The position numbers and the translations under genes were made by a program. From positions 62,001 through 126,000 of the forward strand of contig JBCDKM010000001.1 in the NCBI GenBank assembly GCA_038746605.1: 64,000 nt of DNA. Direction: 5' to 3'. Positions 24,601-31,659 of the stretch are shown in pieces. The notes under the pieces are model-generated. The model did not search any database and was not told the DNA's origin. It saw nothing but the letters and a program-made list of their open reading frames with translations. The first letter of the stretch is position 1; each line of letters opens with the position of its first letter. This DNA comes from Rubricoccus sp038746605. Its GTDB lineage: Bacteria > Bacteroidota > Rhodothermia > Rhodothermales > Rubricoccaceae.

Positions 24601-25203
24601 GACGGAGGCCCGGTCCGGCTGCTGTTGGACGATGCAAAGGTGCCCAACTCGGAGGGCGCCGGGCGTCCGTTCGCATTCCGGTCGTCCTCGCCACTGGTCC
24701 CCGTCCAGGCCGGAACGCGTCGGCTCCTTGTGATAGATGTGAACGGGAACGAGGTGTTCGACGGTGCCCTCGACGTTCCGTCCGGGACCGACCTGATCGC
24801 GGTTCTGACGCGACGCGAGACGGGAGAGCTAAATCTGATCCTGGATGTACAGGAGAGGCTCGTGGTGTCCGAGGACCGAGTACGGACGAGAGTGATCAAC
24901 GGCCTGAGCGTGACCCGAGATCTGGAACTGGCCGAGCGCTTCCGTCGGGCGGATCGCGAGATTCTTGCGCGACGCCTCCGGGCGGGCTCGGGAGCGCCGC
25001 CGTCCTCCCTCGACGCCCGAGATACCCGCCTCGCGCTACGAGTGGACGAAGCAGAGGTGGAACGACGCGTGGAGTTGAGCCGCAGGGGAGGGCAGTCGGT
25101 GGTCGTCCTCGCCCTCGGCGACCCCGAGGCGGACGATCCTCGCCTCCAGCCACAACTCGTGGTGTTCGACGAGACGGGACGGTCTGTGCCTGTCCGGGTC
25201 TAA
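21694..25203 (+). CDS. Giant DUF6519 eCIS protein with Ig-like repeats (fibre/adhesion candidate)
   Basis: The ATG at 21694 gives MKADFSRSSFDPSRQFKRVS, the standard DUF6519 start (DFSR..FDP...F.RV..QQGRVQ.DAD.NEQ); a TTG 18 bases upstream is less likely. Of 1169 residues, 1-440 are DUF6519. Residues about 448-547 and 548-650 are two similar Ig-like modules (YVGGDGQEGVPGETL and YVGGDGQHGAAGEAL). Residues about 867-955 resemble a choice-of-anchor D module (VIRNTGDETLSIERFKTEP). Residues about 960-1065 resemble DUF4397 (FQFIHGVPDGGPVRLLLDD). It is the last gene of the operon. DUF6519 proteins are regular eCIS components of unknown detail; the stacked beta modules suggest surface binding. This is inference. 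Confidence 0.85.
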   Translation: MKADFSRSSFDPSRQFKRVSLQQGRVQTDADANEQLDIVFYRAETEAADLIGGCGGPIHDAGFALVLDGGDLRVGMGRYYVDGLLVENRAEATYREQPFLPLSDAVREALGLGDALVDPGTGRYLVYLDVWEWHRTALEVPGIREVALGGPDTATRTQVVWQVKLHALPDDSETEEDLFNCAGPVPSWDALIAPSTGQLRASTNTADRSSDPCIVPPGAGYRRLENQLYRVEVHAGGSRRDASFKWDRDNGTILARLLEQSPDGTRWTLSSPGRDAVLRFAPGDWAEVTNDARELHGLPGSLVQVISVEGSAITVDPSTMIAATGTFDLGSIDPEDATLAPKVRRWNGVFSGSSSVEPLEDGVQVELRGDSRTLSRTYRTGDYWTIPARTNTGTIEWTKKNDGWAPAEGIRHRYCRLGLVTRGDGWEPERLSDCRWLFPPVTGLTRLSYVGGDGQEGVPGETLDIPLQVGVANGSYPVEGATVEFRVLSGGGSIGAASPTDADGLTSVRWRLGNEAHQQVEAVLLDAAGDAVHLPIQFSAQTEDLVLDYVGGDGQHGAAGEALSYPLQVGVSRGSAPVAGERVRFRILTEGGGRLNGQPREVVVPTTRDGTASVEWTLGTGDQHRAEAVLLGPDSRSTVHLPVRFAAQIGGPAEADPGFHVMEVNWKTGAVLRNDGLADYSDVGSGLVFGFDAEIAAEAIEGGPGDASEFPIAKPVCTLTVHLPYPLDEAERSLWDLSPFGTRPIRLDGRIEALENRLLWQPASIVREWLKRNPVAGLREMEVADRLLCSVTLKGDKIWTPGEEKHRVYLDGEAFGIPRSSDQGTDVVLPTGDGRRGSDLEMWFWLVEERERTGPRIATDPAVARFPGFIRWGETAESPLVIRNTGDETLSIERFKTEPDVFAVKDERRFPLDPGESRQVTVTFTSNGDQFDGELFIESNATNDPGLRVPLSAEASGGESRFQFIHGVPDGGPVRLLLDDAKVPNSEGAGRPFAFRSSSPLVPVQAGTRRLLVIDVNGNEVFDGALDVPSGTDLIAVLTRRETGELNLILDVQERLVVSEDRVRTRVINGLSVTRDLELAERFRRADREILARRLRAGSGAPPSSLDARDTRLALRVDEAEVERRVELSRRGGQSVVVLALGDPEADDPRLQPQLVVFDETGRSVPVRV

Positions 25204-25212
25204 GGAGACGGC

Positions 25213-25242
25213 CTCCTCGCGTGCATGCAGACGCGCGAGGAG
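25213..25242 (+). terminator. Hairpin closing the eCIS operon
   Basis: Nine-base arms CTCCTCGCG (25213-25221) and CGCGAGGAG (25234-25242) flank a 12-base loop, ten bases after the DUF6519 stop. There is no T-tract, so if it is a terminator it is not the classical rho-independent type. The left arm sequence CTCCTCGCG recurs about 55 bases downstream as a direct copy. Confidence 0.45.
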
Positions 25243-25312
25243 ATCAAGATTCTGAGACCCAGGAGACCTCGGACCGGCTCCTCGCGTTAGGACGGCGGAC
25301 TACTACATCCTA

Positions 25313-26845
25313 ATGGAAGCCACTCCACGCGCTGGCGCAAACGGCCAGCCCGGTGTCCCCGACGCCTTCGACCACCCACGCGGTCTGTTCTGCAATCGCA
25401 CCCTCAACCTGCGGAACATCCGGGCCGTCGGGTACGACATGGACTACACGCTCGTGCACTACCACGTCGAGTTGTGGGAAGAACGGGCCTATGCCCACGT
25501 ACGTCAGGGGCTCGCGGCACGAGGCTGGCCCGTGGACCACCTCGTCTTCGATCCGGCCCTCGTAATCCAGGGGCTCGTCGTGGATACGGAGACGGGCAAC
25601 GTGGTCAAGGTCAATCGTTTCGGATACGTCAAGCGAGCCTTCCATGGCACGCGCGAGTTGCCGTTTCAGGAGATGCGACGTGTCTATCGCCGGACGCTAG
25701 TAGACCTCCACGACCGCCGCTGGCGGTTCATGAATACGCTTTTCTCGATCTCTGAGGCCGGGATCTACCTCCAACTCGTGGACCTACTGGATGCCCAGAG
25801 ACTGCCTGAGCAACTCGGCTACGATGACCTCTATCGTGTTGTGCGCCAGACGCTCGACGCGGCGCACATCGAAGGGCTGTTGAAGGCTGAGATCCTCGAC
25901 GACCCGGCCCGGTTCGTGGATGACGACCCCGAGGTTCCCCTCGCGCTGCTGGATCAGAAGCAGGCGGGGAAGAAGGTGCTTCTGATCACGAACTCCGACT
26001 GGGACTACGCCGCCCCACTCCTGGAGTACGCCTTCGATCCGCACTTACCAGGCGAGATGACCTGGCGCGACCTCTTCGACCTCGCGATCGTCGGTGCGAG
26101 AAAGCCTGCGTTCTTCGATGAAACGGCGCCCGCGTTCGAAGTGATCAGCCCAGAGGGGACGCTGCGGCCGACCAACGGAACGCTGGAAACGGGACGTGCC
26201 TACGTCGGTGGGCACGCGGCGCTCGTGGAGGCCAGCCTCGGTCTCCGAGGCGATCAGATTCTGTACGTCGGCGACCACATCTGGTCTGACGTCAAGGTGA
26301 GCAAGCAGCTCAACCGGTGGCGAACTGCTCTGGTGCTTCGGTCGCTGGAGGACGAGATCGAAGCGATGCAACTGTTCGAGCCGGACCAGGAGCGCCTCCG
26401 CGTGATGATGGCGCGAAAGGAACGGTTGGAAGCCTACGCCTCCGCGATCCGGTTGGAAAAGCAGCGCAATGCGGAGGGCTACGGCCCCCAGACCGGACGC
26501 GACCCAGACGCCCTCGAGACCGAGTTCCAGCGCGTCCGCCAGATCCTCGTTGACCTAGACCAGCAAATCACGCCTCTTGCGGCGGCGTCCAGCCGCCTCG
26601 TCAACGAGAACTGGGGGCCGACGCTTCGGGCGGGGAACGACAAGAGCCTCCTCGCTTCCCAACTCGAAGCCAGTGCCGATGTCTACACGGCGCGGGTCTC
26701 GAACTTCCTCCACTACACTCCCTTCGTCTACCTGCGCAGTCCGCGTGGCTCTCTTCCGCACGACGCGGCCGCGCCACAGGACTCGGGTCTCGAACAGGCG
26801 GCTGATGCGATGGGCGTGACCGATTTCTCGGACGGGATCGACTAA
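25313..26845 (+). CDS. HAD-IG family 5'-nucleotidase
   Basis: A 510-residue protein of the cytosolic purine 5'-nucleotidase-like HAD family. The catalytic DxD motif is in AVGYDMDYTLVHY (Asp42, Asp44), and HAD motif IV is in LYVGDHIWSDVKVSK. KKVLLITNSDWDYA supplies motif II Ser/Thr. The middle of the protein carries the family's substrate cap. It hydrolyses nucleoside monophosphates, probably IMP/GMP, in the cytoplasm; the precise substrate is not evident. The C-terminal 150 residues are helical and charged. It is separated from the eCIS operon by 109 bases and is unlikely to belong to it. Confidence 0.93.
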   Translation: MEATPRAGANGQPGVPDAFDHPRGLFCNRTLNLRNIRAVGYDMDYTLVHYHVELWEERAYAHVRQGLAARGWPVDHLVFDPALVIQGLVVDTETGNVVKVNRFGYVKRAFHGTRELPFQEMRRVYRRTLVDLHDRRWRFMNTLFSISEAGIYLQLVDLLDAQRLPEQLGYDDLYRVVRQTLDAAHIEGLLKAEILDDPARFVDDDPEVPLALLDQKQAGKKVLLITNSDWDYAAPLLEYAFDPHLPGEMTWRDLFDLAIVGARKPAFFDETAPAFEVISPEGTLRPTNGTLETGRAYVGGHAALVEASLGLRGDQILYVGDHIWSDVKVSKQLNRWRTALVLRSLEDEIEAMQLFEPDQERLRVMMARKERLEAYASAIRLEKQRNAEGYGPQTGRDPDALETEFQRVRQILVDLDQQITPLAAASSRLVNENWGPTLRAGNDKSLLASQLEASADVYTARVSNFLHYTPFVYLRSPRGSLPHDAAAPQDSGLEQAADAMGVTDFSDGID

Positions 26846-27282
26846 CAGACCCGGAGTCTAGGTCTCCCGTCAGCGTCGATAGTTCGAGAAAGGGTCCGGT
26901 GGCGTATGGCCGGTTTACATCGCCAGGCCAGTCCAGGAGACCCGTGGCTTGAGGCAGGTGTCGCCGCCTCGGCACATCCGCCGAGGGGTAGGAGGGAGAC
27001 GGGGCTCACCGGTTACGAGTTGGTGCCCTGTCCCGCGCCTTCGCATCGCCGGCGCTTCACTGAGTTCCCCCTCCGACTCCCCGAGGCGGCCCTGATGGCG
27101 ACGAATCCGGCCCGTCGAGACGAGTGGGTACGTGGTCCCGACGTGTTCTCCCGGAAACGACGGTTGAGGAGGCTAGTGGCCCTCGGTGTAGTGGCCGTAC
27201 TCGTCCTTCAGGTCGCTCGCGAGAGCCTGGAGGAAACCGATGGCCTCTAGGCGGTGGCCCCGCGATCTCAGCCGAGGAGACG
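26846..27282. other. 437-base intergenic region between convergent genes
   Basis: This gap lies between the 3' ends of the 5'-nucleotidase and the minus-strand kinase. It holds two single arms of the CCGCCTCGG/CCGAGGCGG repeat (near 26968 and 27081) and one doubtful 51-codon frame listed separately. I see no RNA gene, strong terminator or other convincing coding sequence. Confidence 0.6.
27095..27250 (+). CDS. Possible 51-aa small membrane protein (doubtful)
   Basis: An ATG frame encoding 51 residues with a basic N-terminal half (FSRKRRLRRL), one hydrophobic helix (VALGVVAVLVLQVA) and a short acidic end. The layout suits a small inside-positive membrane protein. There is no homologue I recognise, the opposite strand is also open, and no ribosome binding site is evident. 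It may be chance. Confidence 0.25.
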   Translation: MATNPARRDEWVRGPDVFSRKRRLRRLVALGVVAVLVLQVARESLEETDGL

Positions 27283-28413
27283 CTATCGGAGCGTGTAGCC
27301 GCGTGGATAGAACCTCTCCATGTAGCTCCGCGGACGATCTTGGCGCGCCACGTGTCCGAGGTCTCTCAGGGCCGTGGCGAATGATCCGGCCGTGGTGTAC
27401 CGGTCGGCCGGTGAAGGCGCGAGGGCTCGCGCCATGAGCGCGTCGAGGTCGTCCCGAAGGGCGCTCTCGTCTCCTCGGGGCGCTGCGGAGGAGAGGGATT
27501 CCAGCACGATGCCGTGGTCGTCGCGCCTCGGAGCGCGGCCTGCCAGTAACTCCCACAAGACCAGCCCTAGCGCGAAGACATCCGCAGAGGCTGTCAGCGG
27601 CTCACCGAGGAATTGCTCTGGTGCTGCATACCGTGTGGTGTGTGGCCGCGACCCACTCAGGGCTGCCGTGTCCAGTGCGGCCGCGACCCCGAAATCGAGC
27701 ACGCAGACACGAGGTCGGCCTGCCTCGCCAGGCTCCACGACGATGTGGGGCGGTTTCAGGTCGCGATGGATCAGGAGGTGCCGGTGTGCGTGCGCGAGCG
27801 CGTCCAGAGCGCCCAGGAACAGTTGGATGCGGTCCTGCAGATCGAGGGCGTGTCGGTTCGCCCACGCTGTGATCGTGTCGCCTTCCACGAACTCCATCGC
27901 GAGCCAGAGGCGACCGTCATCCAGTGTGCCCTCGCCGAAGAGGCGAGCGATACCGGGATGATCCAGTCCAGCCAGGAGATGGCGTTCGGCATGGAAGCAC
28001 CCGTGGGCCTCGTCACCGGCGGGGCCCGTCGTGAGTTCCGCACGTATCACCTTCAGCGCGACCGTTCGTCCGACGAGTCCATCAACGGGACCATCCTCCC
28101 GTTCAGCGCGGTAGACGGTACCTGTCGTGCCCTGGCCTAGCCTCGCGCGGACTCGCCATGGTCCCACGTGCTGATCGAGCAGGGGATCTCGCTCCCCGAC
28201 CGTCTCGGCGATCTCCCGGACAGCCTCAATGGCACGAGTAGCAGGCGAATCCAGAAGGCCAGTACTCGTCGAGTGTGCGCCGAGTAGGCTTTCGACCTCG
28301 CGCCGGATCGATGCGTCCAGTCCTCTGATGAGGTCGTCCCGTTCCGATTCCGGCGCAGCCAGCACCTCGGCTAGGTGTGCTTTGGTGATGGTCCAGTGAG
28401 TCGCCCCGATCAT
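27283..28413 (-). CDS. Ser/Thr protein kinase-like protein with altered catalytic loop
   Basis: A 376-residue Hanks-type kinase domain protein with no membrane segment or TPR tail. The glycine loop LGQGTTGTVYRA (92-103), Lys121 (VALKVIR), HRD at 216-218 and DFG at 240-242 are all present. The metal-binding Asn that should follow in HRDLKPxN is His223 (HRDLKPPH), so activity may be weak or lost. The first 70 residues resemble the N-terminus of the larger kinase upstream (LAEVLA...RREVESLLG against LAEALD...RAEVQALLR). The ATG at 28413 overlaps the upstream kinase stop by four bases, indicating co-translation. It may act as a regulator or partner of that kinase; this is inference. Confidence 0.88.
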   Translation of the reverse strand: MIGATHWTITKAHLAEVLAAPESERDDLIRGLDASIRREVESLLGAHSTSTGLLDSPATRAIEAVREIAETVGERDPLLDQHVGPWRVRARLGQGTTGTVYRAEREDGPVDGLVGRTVALKVIRAELTTGPAGDEAHGCFHAERHLLAGLDHPGIARLFGEGTLDDGRLWLAMEFVEGDTITAWANRHALDLQDRIQLFLGALDALAHAHRHLLIHRDLKPPHIVVEPGEAGRPRVCVLDFGVAAALDTAALSGSRPHTTRYAAPEQFLGEPLTASADVFALGLVLWELLAGRAPRRDDHGIVLESLSSAAPRGDESALRDDLDALMARALAPSPADRYTTAGSFATALRDLGHVARQDRPRSYMERFYPRGYTLR

Positions 28414-30821
28414 GCGTCGAGGCGTGCCAGGAGGCTGCGCACCTCCATTTGTTCTTCCCCTTCCAGGTGGGGGAGAGCAGCACGGAAAAACGGGATCGCT
28501 TCGCCACGTCGGCCTAGTTCGAGGAGACACTTGCCGAGCGCGGTTTCCGCCGTCGCGCGGTCGTTCTCGTACCCTTCCCGCTGCCGATGGATGGCAACCG
28601 CCTCGCGAAGCGGCACCTCGGCTTCGGAGAACCGCCCCGCTTTCAGCCGGAGCTGTCCGATGGAGACGAGCCCGTCCGCGATGTAGGGATGCCCGGCGGG
28701 CAGCGTCGCGCGGTCGATAGCGAGAGAGCCGAGAAGAGCGGCCTCGGCGTCGCTCAACCGCCCGAGGTCTTCGAGTGCTTCGCCCATCCCGTACAGCGCT
28801 GTGGAGACGGACGGGTGCTCGGCGCCGAGTAGTTCGCGATAGGTCTGGATGGCGGCCTCGAACAGCGGGATGGCGCCCTCGGCGTCGCCCTGTTCGTGGA
28901 GGAGGTTCGCGAGGTTGGACTGGGTGTTGGCAACGAGCGGATGATCGCCGAGGGACTCCTCACGGATTGCGAGCGCCCGCGCGTAGTGCGTCGCTGCCTC
29001 CTCGTTCTGGTCGTTCGAGTAGAGGTAGGCGCCGAGATTGTTGTGTGCTTGCGCCACGTCGAGATGGTCCTCGCCGAAAGCGTTGATGTACAGGCTTAAG
29101 GCCCTGCGGCCCAGTGAGATGGCTTCAATGATCGCGTTTTCCCGATCCACGTCCGGCAGGACGTAGGCGAGGTTGTTGACCGCCTGTGCGATGTTGGGGT
29201 GACCCGTCTCATGCGTGACCTCCGCAAGGGCGAGAGCGCGCCGGTACTGAGCCTCGGCCTCCGCGTATTCGCCCCGGAAGTTGTACGCGTTGCCGAGAGC
29301 GGAGTGAGCTTCTCCTGTCTGAGCGGTCGCGAGGCGGAGCGAGTCGTGGAGCGCGACGGAACGCTCGGCGTAGGTAAAGGCCCGGTCGTAGTCGCCGAGT
29401 TGGCCGTAGAGGTGGCTGAGAAGGGTTGCCATCCGAGCCTGGAGGACTGGCTGGTCCGCGAGGCCATCCACAGCCTCCGCGCCGCGCTGCACGAGGAAGG
29501 TGCGGACGGTCATCGAGTCGAGCCGCTCCGCGTCGCCTGCGAACGGATCGCGGTCGAACATCTCCGTCATGAGCTCGGCCACCTGTGCAGCGGACTCCGC
29601 CTCGGTACGCGCCCGGTCCCTTTCGCGGGCGAGACTCGTCGCGTACACCGCGGTCAGTCCGATCCCGACGATGACGGCCCCGAGTGCGGCCGCAACGCCG
29701 ACGCGATGGCGAGAGATGAACTTGCGCGTGCGGTATCGTGCCGAGGGAGGGCGCGCTGTGATAGGCTCGTCGGCGAGCCAGCGCCGGAGGTCGGTCGCGA
29801 AGGCCTCGGCGGAGGCGTACCGCTCAGTGGGCTCTTTTCGTAGGGCCTTGAGGCAGATCGTGTCGAGATCACGGTCGAGCGGGGCGGCCGTGCTGGGGGG
29901 CGGTGGGTCGTCGTTCAGAATCGCACCCTCCAACTGTGTCCGGGACCCCTCGTCGGGGAACGGGCGCGTGCTGGAGAGCACCTCGTAAAGGAGGAGCCCG
30001 AGGCCGTACACGTCCGTAGCGGTCGTAGGCGGCTCTCCCCGCACCTGCTCCGGGGCGGCGTAGGTCCGTGTCATCGGCCGTCGCCCGTCCACGACTGTCA
30101 GGTCGGGGTCGGTCTCGGGGTCGAGGATCTTCGCGATCCCGAAATCCAGGAGCATCGCGCGAGGCCGCCCGCTGGAATCACGCGATACGAGGACGTTGGA
30201 CGGTTTGAGATCACGGTGGACCACGAGCGACTGGTGCGCGGTATGGACCGCCTCGGCGACGCCGACGAGCAACTCGACGCGCTCACGGATGGTGAGAGCG
30301 GTCGTGCCCTCGGTGATGGGCTGGCCCTCCACGAAGTCCATCGCGAGCCAGGGACGGTCGTCCTCGATCCCAGCGTCTAGCAGTCTCGCGATCCCCGGAT
30401 GGCGGAGGCGACCGAGGATCAGCCTCTCTGCCGCGAACCTCTGGAGCACGGCCTCGGTGTCGGCTCCGCTGCGGACCACTTTCAGTGCTACCTCGCGGTC
30501 GAAGAGGCCGTCGGCGCGACGGGCGCGGTACACGTCGCCCATTCCCCCGAGGCCGACCCGTTCCTGCACGAGATAGGGGCCTACTCGATGGCCTTCGAGC
30601 GGTCCGGGCTCGTCCTCCAGTTCGTGCGCGAGGCCTCCCACAAAAGCACCCGTCGTGAGCGGACGCTCCAGTAGTCCGTCCGACTGCTCTTCGCGCAGCA
30701 AGGCCTGGACCTCGGCTCGGACGGCCGGGTCCAGCGTGTCGAGGTAAGCAGCGCGGTCGGGCGGCGGGCGGTCTAGCGCCTCTGCCAGCCCGGCCTTGAT
30801 CTCTGTCCAGGCGGGGTCCAT
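28410..30821 (-). CDS. Transmembrane Ser/Thr protein kinase with TPR repeats
   Basis: An 803-residue protein. Residues about 80-350 are a complete Hanks kinase: VGLGGMGDVYRA (89-100), Lys114, HRDLKPSN starting at 202, DFG at 226-228 and AAPEQVRGE. One hydrophobic helix near 368-388 (VGVAAALGAVIVGIGLTAVYA) is followed by about eight tetratricopeptide repeats to the C-terminus. This cytoplasmic kinase, membrane anchor and TPR sensor layout is common beside STK-linked ECF sigma factors. It lies 48 bases downstream of such a sigma gene on the same strand and overlaps a second kinase gene. It probably relays an envelope or protein-protein signal by phosphorylation; the substrate is unknown. Confidence 0.95.
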   Translation of the reverse strand: MDPAWTEIKAGLAEALDRPPPDRAAYLDTLDPAVRAEVQALLREEQSDGLLERPLTTGAFVGGLAHELEDEPGPLEGHRVGPYLVQERVGLGGMGDVYRARRADGLFDREVALKVVRSGADTEAVLQRFAAERLILGRLRHPGIARLLDAGIEDDRPWLAMDFVEGQPITEGTTALTIRERVELLVGVAEAVHTAHQSLVVHRDLKPSNVLVSRDSSGRPRAMLLDFGIAKILDPETDPDLTVVDGRRPMTRTYAAPEQVRGEPPTTATDVYGLGLLLYEVLSSTRPFPDEGSRTQLEGAILNDDPPPPSTAAPLDRDLDTICLKALRKEPTERYASAEAFATDLRRWLADEPITARPPSARYRTRKFISRHRVGVAAALGAVIVGIGLTAVYATSLARERDRARTEAESAAQVAELMTEMFDRDPFAGDAERLDSMTVRTFLVQRGAEAVDGLADQPVLQARMATLLSHLYGQLGDYDRAFTYAERSVALHDSLRLATAQTGEAHSALGNAYNFRGEYAEAEAQYRRALALAEVTHETGHPNIAQAVNNLAYVLPDVDRENAIIEAISLGRRALSLYINAFGEDHLDVAQAHNNLGAYLYSNDQNEEAATHYARALAIREESLGDHPLVANTQSNLANLLHEQGDAEGAIPLFEAAIQTYRELLGAEHPSVSTALYGMGEALEDLGRLSDAEAALLGSLAIDRATLPAGHPYIADGLVSIGQLRLKAGRFSEAEVPLREAVAIHRQREGYENDRATAETALGKCLLELGRRGEAIPFFRAALPHLEGEEQMEVRSLLARLDA

Positions 30822-30869
30822 GGCACACGGGGGGACGCCCAGTCATACGTCGCGGCGCGGCGCGAGGGG

Positions 30870-31439
30870 TCAGGAGCCCTCGGCGAGGGCACGGTAGAGC
30901 CAGGCTCGTGCCGCCGCCCACTCGCGCTTGACGGTCGTGGGAGAGATGCTGAGGGCCTCGGCGGTCTCTTCGACGGTCAGGCCTGCGAAGTAGCGGCACT
31001 CCACGACGCGCGCAGCGCGAGGGTCGAGCGCTTCGAAGCGTTTGAGGGCTTCGTCCAGGGCGAGGATCTCGGTCGCAGGCTCGTCAGCCATCGGCTCCCC
31101 GACGCGATCTAGAGAGGTCGGTCGGTCGCCTCCACCACGCTTGACTCGGTTGCGCTTGCGTGCGTCGTCCACGATGACCTGCCGCATGGCCCGGGCGGCG
31201 GCGGCGAAAAAGTGAGCCCGACCGTCGAAGGGGAGCCGGTCGCCGTCGATCAGCTTGAGGTACGCCTCATGGACCAAGGCGGTCGTGTTGAGCGTCGCGT
31301 CTTTGCGCGAGCGGGAGCGGTGGATCTGCGCGAGCCGGTGAAGCTCGTCGTAGACGGCCGCGAGGAGGCGGTCGGCGGCGGAGGTGTCGCCGTCCTTGGA
31401 CTCGGCCAGTAGGGCCGTTACGTCTCCGGCTGGAGGCAT
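30870..31439 (-). CDS. STK-associated ECF RNA polymerase sigma factor (TIGR02999-type)
   Basis: A 189-residue sigma factor. Region 2 runs LLAAVYDELHRLAQIHRSRS and TTALVHEAYLKLIDGD with AHFFAAAARAMRQVIVDDAR, which is the hallmark of this ECF subgroup. Region 4 is LDEALKRFEALDPRAARVVE followed by RYFAGLTVEETAEALSISPT and VKREWAAARAWLYRAL. Such sigma factors lack an anti-sigma gene and are linked instead to Ser/Thr kinases, as here. The ATG at 31439 (MPPAGDVTALL) is chosen because the upstream extension of the open frame has no similarity to sigma factors. Confidence 0.93.
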   Translation of the reverse strand: MPPAGDVTALLAESKDGDTSAADRLLAAVYDELHRLAQIHRSRSRKDATLNTTALVHEAYLKLIDGDRLPFDGRAHFFAAAARAMRQVIVDDARKRNRVKRGGGDRPTSLDRVGEPMADEPATEILALDEALKRFEALDPRAARVVECRYFAGLTVEETAEALSISPTTVKREWAAARAWLYRALAEGS

Positions 31440-31544
31440 GGGAGCGAGTGGTGGGCCGGGGAAGGCCGAGGCAGTGGGCCTCGTGACCAAGCTATCCGCC
31501 TGGAGCGGTTTTCTCAACTCCACGCCGTCATCGAGGCAAACGGA

Positions 31545-31574
31545 GACGGCCCCATCCCGGAGGATGAGGCCGTC
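31545..31574 (-). terminator. Strong hairpin downstream of the OmpA-family gene
   Basis: Arms GACGGCCCCATCC (31545-31557) and GGATGAGGCCGTC (31562-31574) pair over 13 bases with one mismatch around a four-base loop. The hairpin lies about 85 bases after the OmpA-family stop and before the sigma factor start, both on the minus strand. Only a short T run follows, so termination is plausible but not certain. Confidence 0.5.
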
Positions 31575-31659
31575 GCGCGGCGCGAAGCGTGGCTCTGCCG
31601 TCGAACGGCTTCGACTGGGGCCGGGCCCTCGCCTCGCGAGAACGCCCGCGCTACCCGGA

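Noticed and set aside
1973..25203. Prophage or type VI secretion system
   Set aside because: There are no capsid, terminase, integrase or lysis genes, and no TssJ/K/L/M or ClpV genes. The AAA+ ATPase and DUF4157 gene point to eCIS.
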